From NCBI GenBank assembly GCA_963931925.1, contig OZ007575.1, forward strand, positions 46,252,652 to 46,316,651: DNA of 64,000 bases, read 5' to 3'. The position numbers and the translations under genes were made by a program. Source of the stretch: Onchidella celtica (Eukaryota; Mollusca; Gastropoda; Systellommatophora; Onchidiidae). Below, piece by piece: positions 34,691-45,642 of the stretch. The notes below the pieces were generated by a model. The model searched no databases. It saw nothing but the letters and a program-made list of their open reading frames with translations, and was not told where the DNA came from. Within the stretch, counting starts at the first letter, position 1. Every line of letters begins with the position of its first letter.

Positions 34691-36128
34691 GAAGATGAGC
34701 TCAGTATTAGAGAATGAAAGTACTGGTGCAGGATTAGGAAAACGTGAATTCGGAATGAGACACACAAAAGCCGCCGTGCAGGTCTATTTGATAATTGGTT
34801 TCCGTGCGTACGAAAATGAATGTGAAGCTTCCAGTCTGACACAATTAAATATTGTTACAAAAACCACTTTCAGTACAAAGCTGCATATTCTTTTGGCCTC
34901 ATTCGATATTTCTGATACGAGAATGTAATTTCACAGAAGATTTGTAATAACAGTTGTTTACAGTGAATGTGAATAAACGGCAAAGAGGGCAAAATATGCG
35001 AACCTTCACTCTGTTACGATTTCTATTGTTTGGAAAAGAACTGTATTTTCGCCGTTTATCAAAGCTATCAGTTCCTCAGAACTGACAAGAAAAGTGGATA
35101 AGACCCAGAAATCGATACTGTAGCTGAGAAACATCAACAGGCTGGGCAAACCAGTGTCAACTTAATACACATAATAGATTTTGCTGATGAAGCTGCGTAA
35201 TCGACCTCGCCCCTTGAGCTTCCTCCGTTATCCAATTGATTTACTTGTCGGGGAGGGGGGTGGGGAGAGTTTCCAACAACAAATATCCTCATATAAAGAA
35301 GACGCCACTGACTTAGTAGTCAATGATACTGTTAATACAGTATCCGCCTCTGACTGATTGTTGTATAGCGCCTGTTCTACCATACTAACGTCCCCCCACT
35401 TTCTTTCAAAGAATTTTTTGGGGATTTCAAATCGCAATCAAAAGTGTCTTAAAATTTGTTTCACGCACAAGATGCTACAGAAAGCTGATCGTTAGAAACA
35501 ATAGATTGCACATTTTAAACTCTAAAATGATGAGGCAAGTAGTATGTCTTATCCATAGGCCTACTTGTTTTTCCTTTCTCTCAGAATTTGTAAGATCATT
35601 AAACATTCACTGACATAGTACACAGCTAGTAACAAATGCAGAGACAATTTAATTTTCACTTTATTTTTTTTTATTTTTTGGGGGGGGGGGGGGGGTGTTT
35701 TTTGTTTTTTTTTACGAGCATGTTGAAGCATTTTTCATCAGCAAGTTTAGCCGAGAATTCCCTATAATTATGCCGAGAATATTATTAATTCAGTTCCAAC
35801 ACAAACATAATAATCGTTTTCACCATTTGTCTTCTTCGGCAATGTCTAATTGTGGTCAAACTGCGATGGGTTTATCATCAGCACAGGCCAAACACTTAGC
35901 CATTACGTGAACGCAAACAGTAAGCACAAGGATAGGGTTTTACACAGTATGTAGAGTCGGAATAAGATGTTGAGGGCTGATAGTACTGTCTGACCTTGTA
36001 GCACTCCATAGGACATTGGTAGACAGTCTGACATTGAGTGGACTCTGACTGCTTTCTCGTAGCATAACTGACCAGACACATTACAGATATATAACCTCAA
36101 GCTCTTTGTAAGATCGATTGTACGTGAA
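34691..36128. other. Non-genic intron sequence
   Basis: AT-rich. A G-run lies at about 35681-35695 and a T-run at 35706-35712. No exon or element ends recognised. Confidence 0.5.
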
Positions 36129-36129
36129 A

Positions 36130-36318
36130 TAAAGTCAAGAACTGGCCAGAAGAAAAAGTTGTATGTAGCAAAGCCTCGCGTAAAAAAATAATACCCAAAC
36201 GATACAATAAAACGCAAAGGAAAAGGTAAGACAAAACAAAAAAAATACCGGTATTATTTCTGACGCGAGCTTTTGCTACATACAACTTTCTCTTTTTGCC
36301 AATTTTTGACTTTGCTTT
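36130..36318. mobile_element. Foldback / MITE-like inverted repeat
   Basis: Arms of about 60 bp pair with a few mismatches. The left arm includes GTTGTATGTAGCAAAGCCTC and GCGTAAAAAAATAATACC. The right arm is the complement, with GGTATTATTTC and GCTTTTGCTACATACAAC. About 50 bp of AT-rich spacer lies between. No coding capacity and no clear target duplication. Confidence 0.7.
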
Positions 36319-36589
36319 AAGCCTTGTTGCAACCCCACAGAGTTTCTGTGGTTTTTGTTATATTATGTTAAATAGAGCATGTCCTGAAAAAAAAGTGAGA
36401 AAATAAAAACCTTCAAAGCGCTCAGATCCCGAAATAGATCCGTGAGGGAAATGCAGAACATTAACTACTGGCTTTCATTAAAGTTCTTTTCAAACCTTAG
36501 AATTACTGATGACTTGCTACAATCGTTTTGCCACAAGTTCGGCTATGCGAAAGTCCCATTAATCTAAATTATCCAAATACACACTAAAC

Positions 36590-37060
36590 CAGTGCTTCTC
36601 AACCTTTTTCAGGCAATCGCCTCTTTAGGCTTCAAATTTTCCTTCATGCCCCCCCCCCCACCCCCACTCCAAAAAAAAAAATCCATACTCAACCTCAATG
36701 GATACAAGAAAGACAACACACAAATTGTGATGTTAAGTTTCTCAAAGCTTTATGGCAATAGGTGTGCTGGTTATTTATTATAAAACAGCAAGCATTCTTT
36801 ATCAAATGCACTTTAAAAGATAGACCTTTTCTGTTCATAAAACTCATTCTGCACATGCTGTTCAACCAGTGGCTGCCATGTATTAAAATTAGCCCCCAAA
36901 TGGTCCTCCTTTCATGTTCTCCTCCCCAACACCCCCTCCCCCCCCTTTCATCGTCTTCGCCCCTTGGCACCCTTTTCTTCCTTTCGCCCCCCCCCCCCCG
37001 GAAATCAAAATCGTCCAGGGGCGGGGGGGGGGGGTATATCACCCACGCTGAGAACCACTG
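36590..37060. mobile_element. Non-autonomous hAT-type element
   Basis: The left end CAGTGCTTCTCAACC mirrors the right end (complement CAGTGGTTCTCAGCG). The 8-bp flanks CACTAAAC and AAGTAAAC agree at six positions, as expected for a hAT insertion. The interior is C- and G-run rich, with no transposase. Confidence 0.6.
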
Positions 37061-37452
37061 AAGTAAACACTGTCCTTTATCCAACTAGCCTTTAGAGATC
37101 GTTTCCTGGATGGTTATGTATAATGCAAAAAAAAAACCAGGTTCCATGGGACACCACAGCAGAATACTGATGACAATCATCGTTAATAAGACAGAAAACA
37201 TTAAACTCAGTCAAACAAAACCAGGGCTTCACAAAGAAACAAAAACAACAGAAGCAGACTGGTTTTTACAGTAATCGTGCCGCTTTTAAAAGCGCCATGG
37301 TTCAAAACCCCGTGTTTACTGTTGTCGATAAACAGAAAAGTGTATGTGTAGTGTAGCTCTCGATGGAACAGCAATGCTTTTTGATACATTTGTCTGTGTT
37401 TGTCTCCAGAATACTTAATATGATAAATACTTTCTCTCTCTCTCTCTCTCTC

Positions 37453-38637
37453 TGTCACGAGTGGAGTGAGCGATAGTTAATAATTACGGGGGGAAAGGAG
37501 GAGAGTAAAATTAACGCACGGAGACAGGGAAGAAAAGTCGTGCATGTCATGAGTGGGGGGTCTGAAGGAGGCGAAAGCGCTGTATAACTATCACTGCAAG
37601 TTAGAAGGTCCTAGGGAGCGGATCTGTGAATAATAGCCCATCGGGCAGACATAAAGGGAGCAGTCGAGAAGACTAGGAGAAAGTCTTTCCAGTTATGACT
37701 GGTATGTAGAATGTTGATTGATTATTATGATTGATGTATTATATTATATTCGTCTATTACCATGATGTGAATAAGTATATGTGAGGAATGTGGAAGTCCT
37801 TGATATTGGATATAGCAATGTGCGCCATGAGCGATAGATGAAAGTGAGTTCATGGATTTGTAGCGCGAGTGAGTAGTGTGTACTCCGATGGAGGTGTGTT
37901 ACCGTAAGATGTGTGGTGAGTGAAAGGTGAACTAGTGTGTGTACGCTTCATGGATTGTAAGGAGAGGTGGAGTGAATAGAAATGGTAGGGTATTATACCA
38001 ATGTAATGTTATTCTTGTAGGTGTCGGGGACGGGCCGCAGAGCCACCTCGATGAGCACAGGGGATAGGCCAGCATAGGGCCGGAGGCCACACATAGGCCA
38101 GAAGTGAGGCTGTCAGTGTAGGACAGTGGAGGCACATAAAGTCGTGGCAGTCAGGCCACGGACAGGGACGTAGATATGAGAGTGAATGAGATACTATGTT
38201 GTTGCCATGTTGATAGGCTAGTGAACTGATATTATGTTGTTGCCATGTTGATGGCTATGGAAATACTAATGTGTTATTGCCCTGCTGAGGTGCTAGGGGA
38301 GTGCTAAGGTGTATGACAATAGGAAGGTGATATTGAGAGACTGCGGTGCCAGTGAATCATTAATGTACTATTAAGACCCTGAGGGGAGAGGCTGAGGCCG
38401 AAGTGCCTTTAGGAGTAACTACCGGATTGTGGATCCGAGGGAGCGTGTGTGTGAGAATAAGGCCGTTGTACGGCAGTCATTTCAATAATATAATATATGT
38501 AATTGCGCTATTATATGTATAATTATGTTTAATAAATGTGTGAGTCTGATGGATTGTTCTGTTAAGTGTTAACTTGTTTGTTCGTGATTGTTGTCCTGTC
38601 ATAACTTATTACATCTCCCAGTCTGGGATTTGTGACA
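37453..38637 (+). repeat. Element B 5' LTR
   Basis: 1185 bp from TGTCACGAG to TTTGTGACA. The first 110 bp or so (U3 end) are unrelated to A beyond the initial 18 bases. From GGGGGGTCTGAAGGAGGCGA onward the two families are nearly identical. Confidence 0.95.
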
Positions 38638-38638
38638 T

Positions 38639-38651
38639 TGGGGGCTCGTCC
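38639..38651 (+). promoter_or_regulatory. Element B primer binding site (tRNA-Pro type)
   Basis: TGGGGGCTCGTCC one base after the LTR. It is a single copy, followed by a partial GACTCGTCC repeat. Confidence 0.75.
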
Positions 38652-39580
38652 ATTGTGACTCGTCCATTTTCGTAATATTTAGTTGTAGTTAGTTAGTAGG
38701 TATTTGTGCTGTCTTGTTCGTTGGATGAATGGACATTTCATGATATGATTTATGTATATTGATGAATATGTATTGATGCATGTATTTTGATGAATATGTA
38801 TTAATGTGTACTTAAATTTCAGAGAGACAGTGTGTGTGCGGGCAGCCTGAGGAGACGAGCAGCCAGAGCTCCGATTAAAGGGAGGAGTTTACTCAAAATT
38901 TCAAAAATTGAAAGTTAAGTAAAAGTCTAAAATTTTGTACCCTGGATTAAGGGCTGTCTTTTCATCTGTCTGTTTCCCTGTTTTTGCTGTTTTCGTTGTA
39001 ATTGATTATACGGGCGGTGGCGCGGGTTTGCTGTGTTGAACTTAGTTTATCCTTTTAAAAAGGTGTGGTAAACTTTGGAACTTCGTTCATCACAGTGACC
39101 AGTTCTGTAGGGACCTGTAATATTGTTTAGTTGTAGCGTCGATATCTTCTCTGTTCCGCAGGAAGACGTATTCTCTTGTCCCTCTTTCTACCTATCTATA
39201 GATACGTTCTTTTTTTTCAGACTCTGTTCTTGTTCGTACCTTGTTGTGTAATCGGCGTAGTTAGGTTGCATTCTTTTTTTCCATTATAGTTTTTTGTTTG
39301 TAGAAGCTTTGTCCTAGTCTGGTTCGTTGTCCTTGACGTACTTGTGGTCCTTCTACTGTATTTCTTCATTCTTGTCATTTCTATTTTCTTTTATAATTAA
39401 TAGTGCTATGCATTTTATAGATATAGAATTAATTGTGCTGTAAAGGTAAATTTCTGAATTGTATTCTGAACCGGGTATTGTTATATCTGTTGTGATCTCA
39501 GGTCTCTGGTCGTATCGTTAGTAATCATACCGACAGGTTGGTCGTTCGCATAATAGATACCATAACCATAAATCTGTGAA

Positions 39581-41971
39581 ATGGCGGAACTCCAACAACT
39601 AATGAAGTTGGGTAAGGAACTTGGCCTGGAGGGAGAAGAGCTACGCGGCTGGATTAAAGAACAGCAGGCAGAAATGCGCGATGAGCGTGCTAAGGATAGA
39701 GAACAGGAAAAAAAGGATAAGGAAGAGGAAAGAGAGGCTAAGGCTCAGCAACAAGAAAGAGAGGCTAAGGATAAGGAAGAGGAAAGGGAGTTTAAGTTAA
39801 AGGAGTTGCATCAGCAACAGGAGAGACAGGCTCAGGAGAGGGAGCTTAAGTTAAAGGAGATAGAAGCTCAAGAACGGGAGCAGGAGATAAGGTTAAAGGA
39901 GATAGAAGCTCAAGAGCGGGAGACAGACGCGCGAGTAAGAATAGCGGAGTTGGAAATCAAAAAGAGTGCGCCAACAGAAACAGTTGAGCGGCAGGTACAC
40001 AATAAAGGTGGCGTTAGGATTAAGCTCCCTACGTTCGACGACCGGAAGGACGACATAGACGCCTTCCTTTACAGGTTCGAACTGAACGCACAATTGCAAT
40101 GGGGGGAAAATAAGGAATTATGGGCCACGTACCTGGCATCGCTATTGCAGGGGCGAGCGTTAACTTACTTTAAAGAGCTACAGCGCGAAGACGTGCAAGA
40201 TTACGATAAGCTGAAGGCTTTGCTGCTTCGCCGATTTGCGCGTACCGAGGAATATTTCCGGGAGCAGTTTAGGCGAGCACGCGCAGATACCAGGGAGGAC
40301 TTTGCTGCCTTCGTCGCGAGACTAACGGAGTATTTCGCGAACTGGGTAGACTTGGCGCATGTGGGCACGGATTTCGCTAAACTGAAAGACCTAATGATCC
40401 GTGACCAGCTGTACGCGTCGTGCCACAAAGATCTGGTGGCTTTCCTGAAAGAGAACGAACCCGCGACGGTGCAGGAGGCGTCTAAGTTGGCGGAGGCATA
40501 CCGTACGGCGCATCCGTCCAAACCAGTCGCCAGGGCGTACGTCCAAGATGCGGGGTACGTCGCCGTTGTCGAGGGGTCGCCGGCAGGCCTTAGGGACAGG
40601 TCGCGTCAGCGTGGTGCCTATAGCGGGCAAGCCCAGGGGCAGCGTAGGGGCTATCACCAATCACCGGCATATGGATCCGGTAAGTTTGACCGAGCAGGAG
40701 GGCTAGGTCGCGGTAATGGCCGGGGGCGAATTGTAACCTTTGCCGATAACCGACGGCATAGGGACTCTAGTTCCGGTGGCGAGGGGTCACGGGGACCCAG
40801 GCCTAGAGCAGCACAGGGAGCGGAGTGTTGGACTTGCGGACGCGTGGGTCACTTTTCGCGCGAGTGTAGGGCCGCGAAGAGTTGGAACTGCGGAAGAGCA
40901 GATCACATCAGCGTGAACTGCCCTGCAGGTAGGATAGCGGCGAACGTGGACAGTAGCTCCAGTCCATGTTCCCCAAATAAATTTCATCATGCGGCTGCGT
41001 GTGCTACATCGAACAACGGAGGCGGACAGTATTCTAAGTGTCCCAGTTGTGAGAAGTTATTATCTTCCGGTGTTTTACCTTGTGGGAGAAAGATCCCCGT
41101 TATAAATTCATGTCATACAGGAGGTGGTCTTAGGGTTTATCCGGGGTTTGTTGGGGACGAACCGGTCTCGGTTTTACGAGATACAGGATCTACCGTTGTG
41201 GGAGTGCATAGGGACTGCATTCGGGATTCACAGCTTACAGGTGAGACTGTCCCGTGCATCCAATTTTCGGGGGCCATTGAGAAACTACCCATGGCAAAAA
41301 TAATGATAGATACACCTTTCCTTAGCGGGGAAGTCGAAGCAGTCGTTGGTTGTTTTCCAGGCGCCCAGCTCATCATTGGGAATGTATCACGGGTGGTTTC
41401 CCCTTCCGATGAGAACGTGCAAGCATGGTCGCAATCAAAAGGTATTGACTTTTGCGCCGCGGTCGAAACACGCCGACGGGTAGCCGATAAAGACAAGATT
41501 AGACCTTTGGCTACCCCAGCGGTCAACCTAGATATCACGCCAGAGCGCTTGGCGAAATTACAAAGGGAGGATCCATCATTAAACCCATGTTTTGGGGAAG
41601 CGCGAACCGAGAAAACGAGGAGATATAAGAACGGGTCATCTTCTTTTTTTGTCCAGGGGGGCATTCTGTTCCGTATGTACGTCACAATGGCTTCCGTTCA
41701 AAAGCAGGTCGTCGTGCCACGGTCGTTAATTGCTACAGTATTGCGTCTGGCCCATGATGTTCCATTAGCGGGTCATATGGGAAGTGCTAGAACCAAGGAG
41801 AGAGTTCTAAAAGATTTTTATTGGCCGTCAGTATACAGAGATGTGCGGTTATATTGTAAGACGTGCAGTGCGTGCCAAAAGACGACGCATGAGGGTCGTT
41901 CACCCCAGGCTCCTCGTCAAAAGATCCCCACGGTTTCGGAACCGTTTAAAAAGGTTTCGGTACCTTGTTGA
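39581..41971 (+). CDS. gag: Element B gag-protease-integrase zinc domain polyprotein
   Basis: 796 residues. It carries the same domains as element A's frame, with a coiled coil longer by about 47 residues (Glu/Lys/Gln repeats around residues 48-115). The protease is complete (LRDTGST, IDTPFL), and the integrase HHCC region ends CKTCSACQKTTH. The first zinc ligand of the second knuckle is Ser instead of Cys (AGT at 40880-40882; A has TGT), so that knuckle is probably impaired. The frame ends at the integrase deletion. Spacer before gag: leader 38652-39580, with the hairpin at 39044-39073 shared with A. Confidence 0.9.
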   Translation: MAELQQLMKLGKELGLEGEELRGWIKEQQAEMRDERAKDREQEKKDKEEEREAKAQQQEREAKDKEEEREFKLKELHQQQERQAQERELKLKEIEAQEREQEIRLKEIEAQERETDARVRIAELEIKKSAPTETVERQVHNKGGVRIKLPTFDDRKDDIDAFLYRFELNAQLQWGENKELWATYLASLLQGRALTYFKELQREDVQDYDKLKALLLRRFARTEEYFREQFRRARADTREDFAAFVARLTEYFANWVDLAHVGTDFAKLKDLMIRDQLYASCHKDLVAFLKENEPATVQEASKLAEAYRTAHPSKPVARAYVQDAGYVAVVEGSPAGLRDRSRQRGAYSGQAQGQRRGYHQSPAYGSGKFDRAGGLGRGNGRGRIVTFADNRRHRDSSSGGEGSRGPRPRAAQGAECWTCGRVGHFSRECRAAKSWNCGRADHISVNCPAGRIAANVDSSSSPCSPNKFHHAAACATSNNGGGQYSKCPSCEKLLSSGVLPCGRKIPVINSCHTGGGLRVYPGFVGDEPVSVLRDTGSTVVGVHRDCIRDSQLTGETVPCIQFSGAIEKLPMAKIMIDTPFLSGEVEAVVGCFPGAQLIIGNVSRVVSPSDENVQAWSQSKGIDFCAAVETRRRVADKDKIRPLATPAVNLDITPERLAKLQREDPSLNPCFGEARTEKTRRYKNGSSSFFVQGGILFRMYVTMASVQKQVVVPRSLIATVLRLAHDVPLAGHMGSARTKERVLKDFYWPSVYRDVRLYCKTCSACQKTTHEGRSPQAPRQKIPTVSEPFKKVSVPC

Positions 41972-43805
41972 TTTAAGAGAAAGACTATCTTCAGCGCGCA
42001 CTATAGCACAAGAAGCTTCTGGTATCGCTTCGAAAAGAGCAAAAGACTATAAAGATAGAGGTTCCAAACTGAGAATTTTTAAGCCAGGAGACAAGGTTCT
42101 GGTGTTGTTACCTACGGACCATAATAAGTTATTGATGACATGGAAAGGTCCTTATGTTATTGAGCGAGTTGTTTCAAAGGTAGATTACGCTATCCACATT
42201 GATGGAGCGAGTAAGGTTTTCCATGTTAATATGCTACAGAGATTTTATGAGAGACCACAGTATCTGTGTGCACAGACAAGACCAGAGGAGACTGTCTTCT
42301 CTACTGCTTGTACGGGGGTCGTAGACCAGTTGGACTGTGACGTAAGCGACACCGAGGCGCAGGAAGAGTTACAAATTCAATTGCCGGAGTTAACTCCGAC
42401 ACAAGGTTACAGGGACGAAAAAATTAACCCTGACCTTACAAGTTCAAGGAGTAGGGAACTTGAGACCCTGTTAGCGTCATTTCCGGATGTTGTTACGGAT
42501 TTGCCGGGTCGCACTACGGTGATTCAGCACCAAATAAAGTTGACTTCGGATAAGCCAGTATTTCTTAGACCGTATCCGTTGCCGTTTTCTTCGAGAGATA
42601 GAGTCATAAAGGAAGTTGAGTCAATGTTGAAGTTAGATGTGATAGAACCATCAACATCGCCGTATTCATCACCCATCGTCCTCGTGAAAAAACTTGATGG
42701 ATCGGTGCGGTTCTGTATTGATTTTCGAAGATTGAACACTATTACGGTAGGCGATAGGGAGCCTATTCCGTTTCAGGAGGAACTAATAGCTTCATTGGCC
42801 GGGTCCACGTGGTTTTCCAAGATAGATTTAACGAAAGGTTATTGGGAAATCCCGCTTACTGAGGAGTCTAAACAATACACGGCGTTTCAAACGCCCATTG
42901 GATTATTCCAATTTAAGGTCATGCCATTTGGGTTGGTAAACGCGCCAGCGACGTTTGCACGATTAATGAGATTAGTGTTGAAGGACATACCTAATGTCGT
43001 GTCATTCTTTGACGATATAGCATGCCATACGTCGACATGGTCTGATCATATTCAGACACTAACAGTAATTTTTCAACGATTACGTCATTTTGGGTTAACT
43101 GCTAAACCCGCAAAGATGGATTTGGCATGTCCAGAGATAGTATTCTTAGGACATATTGTGGGTAGAGGTGTTCAGAGACCTGAAGAAACAAAAATTGACA
43201 AGTTAGTAGGGTTGCAAATCCCTAAAACAAAGAAACAAGTCAGAAGCTTAGTGGGAATTTTAAATTATTACAGAAAGTTCATTCCAAATTTTTCCTCCTT
43301 GTCATCTTCTCTTACTGACCTTACTAAGAAGGGACAACCCGATAAGGTCCAGTGGACGTCTGAATGTCAGACATCATTTGATAATTTGGTGACAGCATTA
43401 TCATCGTCACCCATTCTGATATTACCCGATTTTCGATCTAATTTTATCCTCAGAACGGATGCGTCGGACTCTGGTGTCGGCGCTTGTCTTCTACAGGAGA
43501 AGAACGAATGTCTCCATCCTGTATGTTATGTCAGTAGGAAGTTATTGCAGAGAGAAAGAAAGTATTCTGTGATAGAGCGTGAGTGTTTTGCCATTGTCTG
43601 GTCCGTCCAGAAACTAGGACGTTATCTCATGGGACGAGAATTTTGTATCCAGACGGACCACAAGCCACTGACATTTTTGTCGAAGAATCGTTCGTCCAGC
43701 CCACGCTTGTCTAGATGGGCATTGGCTTTGCAGCCGTATACCTTCGTTATTCAACCAATTCCAGGAACCAGCAATCATATCGCCGACTACCTTAGTCGAG
43801 CCTAG
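41955..43805 (+). CDS. pol: Element B reverse transcriptase-RNase H
   Basis: Open throughout. From the deletion junction it encodes the integrase C-terminal module (TWKGPYVIE), RT (VRFCIDFRRLN, SFFDDI) and RNase H (RTDASD, IERECF, TDHKPL), ending DYLSRA. It is in the +1 frame relative to gag, because the deletion was not a multiple of three. An ATG in this frame at 41841, also present in A, overlaps gag by 131 bases. Expression would need frameshifting or reinitiation, which I cannot see evidence for. Confidence 0.88.
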   Translation, partial: FRYLVDLRERLSSARTIAQEASGIASKRAKDYKDRGSKLRIFKPGDKVLVLLPTDHNKLLMTWKGPYVIERVVSKVDYAIHIDGASKVFHVNMLQRFYERPQYLCAQTRPEETVFSTACTGVVDQLDCDVSDTEAQEELQIQLPELTPTQGYRDEKINPDLTSSRSRELETLLASFPDVVTDLPGRTTVIQHQIKLTSDKPVFLRPYPLPFSSRDRVIKEVESMLKLDVIEPSTSPYSSPIVLVKKLDGSVRFCIDFRRLNTITVGDREPIPFQEELIASLAGSTWFSKIDLTKGYWEIPLTEESKQYTAFQTPIGLFQFKVMPFGLVNAPATFARLMRLVLKDIPNVVSFFDDIACHTSTWSDHIQTLTVIFQRLRHFGLTAKPAKMDLACPEIVFLGHIVGRGVQRPEETKIDKLVGLQIPKTKKQVRSLVGILNYYRKFIPNFSSLSSSLTDLTKKGQPDKVQWTSECQTSFDNLVTALSSSPILILPDFRSNFILRTDASDSGVGACLLQEKNECLHPVCYVSRKLLQRERKYSVIERECFAIVWSVQKLGRYLMGREFCIQTDHKPLTFLSKNRSSSPRLSRWALALQPYTFVIQPIPGTSNHIADYLSRA

Positions 43806-44161
43806 GGGAAGAGTTCAGGAGCTTATACATCTGAGGACAGGAACATTGACAGGATCTGTGTGAATGAGTCGACTTTAAAATATTGACATTATAAAATATA
43901 TGATATGAAGAATGGTTGATAGGTTGAATGGTTTTTGATTCTGTATTAAGTATTGTGATTAGTTAGCTATTCATGATGTGACACATATATGCATATTGCA
44001 GGCCATACGGATCCCCATATTTTTCCCTGATTTCGGTATTCTATATACTAGGGGAACTGGTAGGTCATTTTTAATGTGGGTATTGCTCAGGCTCACTCGT
44101 TGACAGTCATCTTGATGCGATTTGAAATTAATTGCATTAATTTTTTTGGGGTGGGGGATGA
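43806..44161 (+). other. Element B 3' untranslated region with polypurine tract
   Basis: GGGGTGGGGGATGA at 44148-44161 abuts the 3' LTR. No env frame. Confidence 0.8.
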
Positions 44162-45346
44162 TGTCACGAGTGGAGTGAGCGATAGTTAATAATTACGGGG
44201 GGAAAGGAGGAGAGTAAAATTAACGCACGGAGACAGGGAAGAAAAGTCGTGCATGTCATGAGTGGGGGGTCTGAAGGAGGCGAAAGCGCTGTATAACTAT
44301 CACTGCAAGTTAGAAGGTCCTAGGGAGCGGATCTGTGAATAATAGCCCATCGGGCAGACATAAAGGGAGCAGTCGAGAAGACTAGGAGAAAGTCTTTCCA
44401 GTTATGACTGGTATGTAGAATGTTGATTGATTATTATGATTGATGTATTATATTATATTCGTCTATTACCATGATGTGAATAAGTATATGTGAGGAATGT
44501 GGAAGTCCTTGATATTGGATATAGCAATGTGCGCCATGAGCGATAGATGAAAGTGAGTTCATGGATTTGTAGCGCGAGTGAGTAGTGTGTACTCCGATGG
44601 AGGTGTGTTACCGTAAGATGTGTGGTGAGTGAAAGGTGAACTAGTGTGTGTACGCTTCATGGATTGTAAGGAGAGGTGGAGTGAATAGAAATGGTAGGGT
44701 ATTATACCAATGTAATGTTATTCTTGTAGGTGTCGGGGACGGGCCGCAGAGCCACCTCGATGAGCACAGGGGATAGGCCAGCATAGGGCCGGAGGCCACA
44801 CATAGGCCAGAAGTGAGGCTGTCAGTGTAGGACAGTGGAGGCACATAAAGTCGTGGCAGTCAGGCCACGGACAGGGACGTAGATATGAGAGTGAATGAGA
44901 TACTATGTTGTTGCCATGTTGATAGGCTAGTGAACTGATACTATGTTGTTGCCATGTTGATGGCTATGGAAATACTAATGTGTTATTGCCCTGCTGAGGT
45001 GCTAGGGGAGTGCTAAGGTGTATGACAATAGGAAGGTGATATTGAGAGACTGCGGTGCCAGTGAATCATTAATGTACTATTAAGACCCTGAGGGGAGAGG
45101 CTGAGGCCGAAGTGCCTTTAGGAGTAACTACCGGATTGTGGATCCGAGGGAGCGTGTGTGTGAGAATAAGGCCGTTGTACGGCAGTCATTTCAATAATAT
45201 AATATATGTAATTGCGCTATTATATGTATAATTATGTTTAATAAATGTGTGAGTCTGATGGATTGTTCTGTTAAGTGTTAACTTGTTTGTTCGTGATTGT
45301 TGTCCTGTCATAACTTATTACATCTCCCAGTCTGGGATTTGTGACA
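44162..45346 (+). repeat. Element B 3' LTR
   Basis: 1185 bp, one difference from the 5' LTR found by eye. Confidence 0.95.
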
Positions 45347-45459
45347 CTCTCTCTCTCTGTGTCGTCAGAAATCAATCAATTATACTACAACTAGACTTTC
45401 ATCATTGTTGCCATTACTCGAAGGTTTCCATTTATACACACTGTGTGCTTGATAAATTA

Positions 45460-45642
45460 GTGGTCTTGTCCACACTATCCGGATACTCCGCTGCTTTTAC
45501 CGAAAATTATGTATGAAAAAGTAAAACACTCTTTGCGACAGAATCCCTTCTGCTCCGCTCCTCACCGCTATAGAGGCAAAGAGAGTTTTTCAAATCTCAT
45601 TTTCCGCAAAAATAGCGGAGTTGATGCTGTGAAGAAGACCAC
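45460..45642. mobile_element. Harbinger-type MITE, copy 1
   Basis: The left end GTGGTCTTGTCCACACTATC is inverted at the right (GATGCTGTGAAGAAGACCAC). A perfect TTA flank lies on each side (45457-45459, 45643-45645), matching the TWA preference of PIF/Harbinger. The interior has palindromic CACTCTTTG and CGGAG words. A related copy lies at 52886-53099. Confidence 0.75.

Larger units (their letters stand above)
37453..45346 (+). mobile_element. Ty3/gypsy LTR retrotransposon 'B' (same family as A, integrase core deleted)
   Basis: 7894 bp with 1185-bp LTRs that differ at one position found (ATTATG near 38231 versus ACTATG near 44940). It is inserted in a CT microsatellite with target duplication CTCTC (37448-37452 and 45347-45351). 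Its internal structure equals A's, but gag is longer and RT is unbroken. It shares with A the exact deletion of the integrase core. It lies in the sense orientation in the GPCR intron. Confidence 0.95.

Noticed and set aside
34356-34928. 190-residue plus-strand frame rich in Ile, Leu and Tyr, like a membrane protein
   Set aside because: It is a translation of the ATT/ATC microsatellite.
36695-37084. 129-residue minus-strand Gly/Arg/Pro-rich frame
   Set aside because: Runs through C and G homopolymers inside a hAT-type element.
18178-45516. Repeated small frames in the A and B LTRs (e.g. 18178-18381, 18655-18849, 37932-38135, 45283-45516)
   Set aside because: LTR-internal or LTR-edge frames without conserved domains; duplication follows the LTR.
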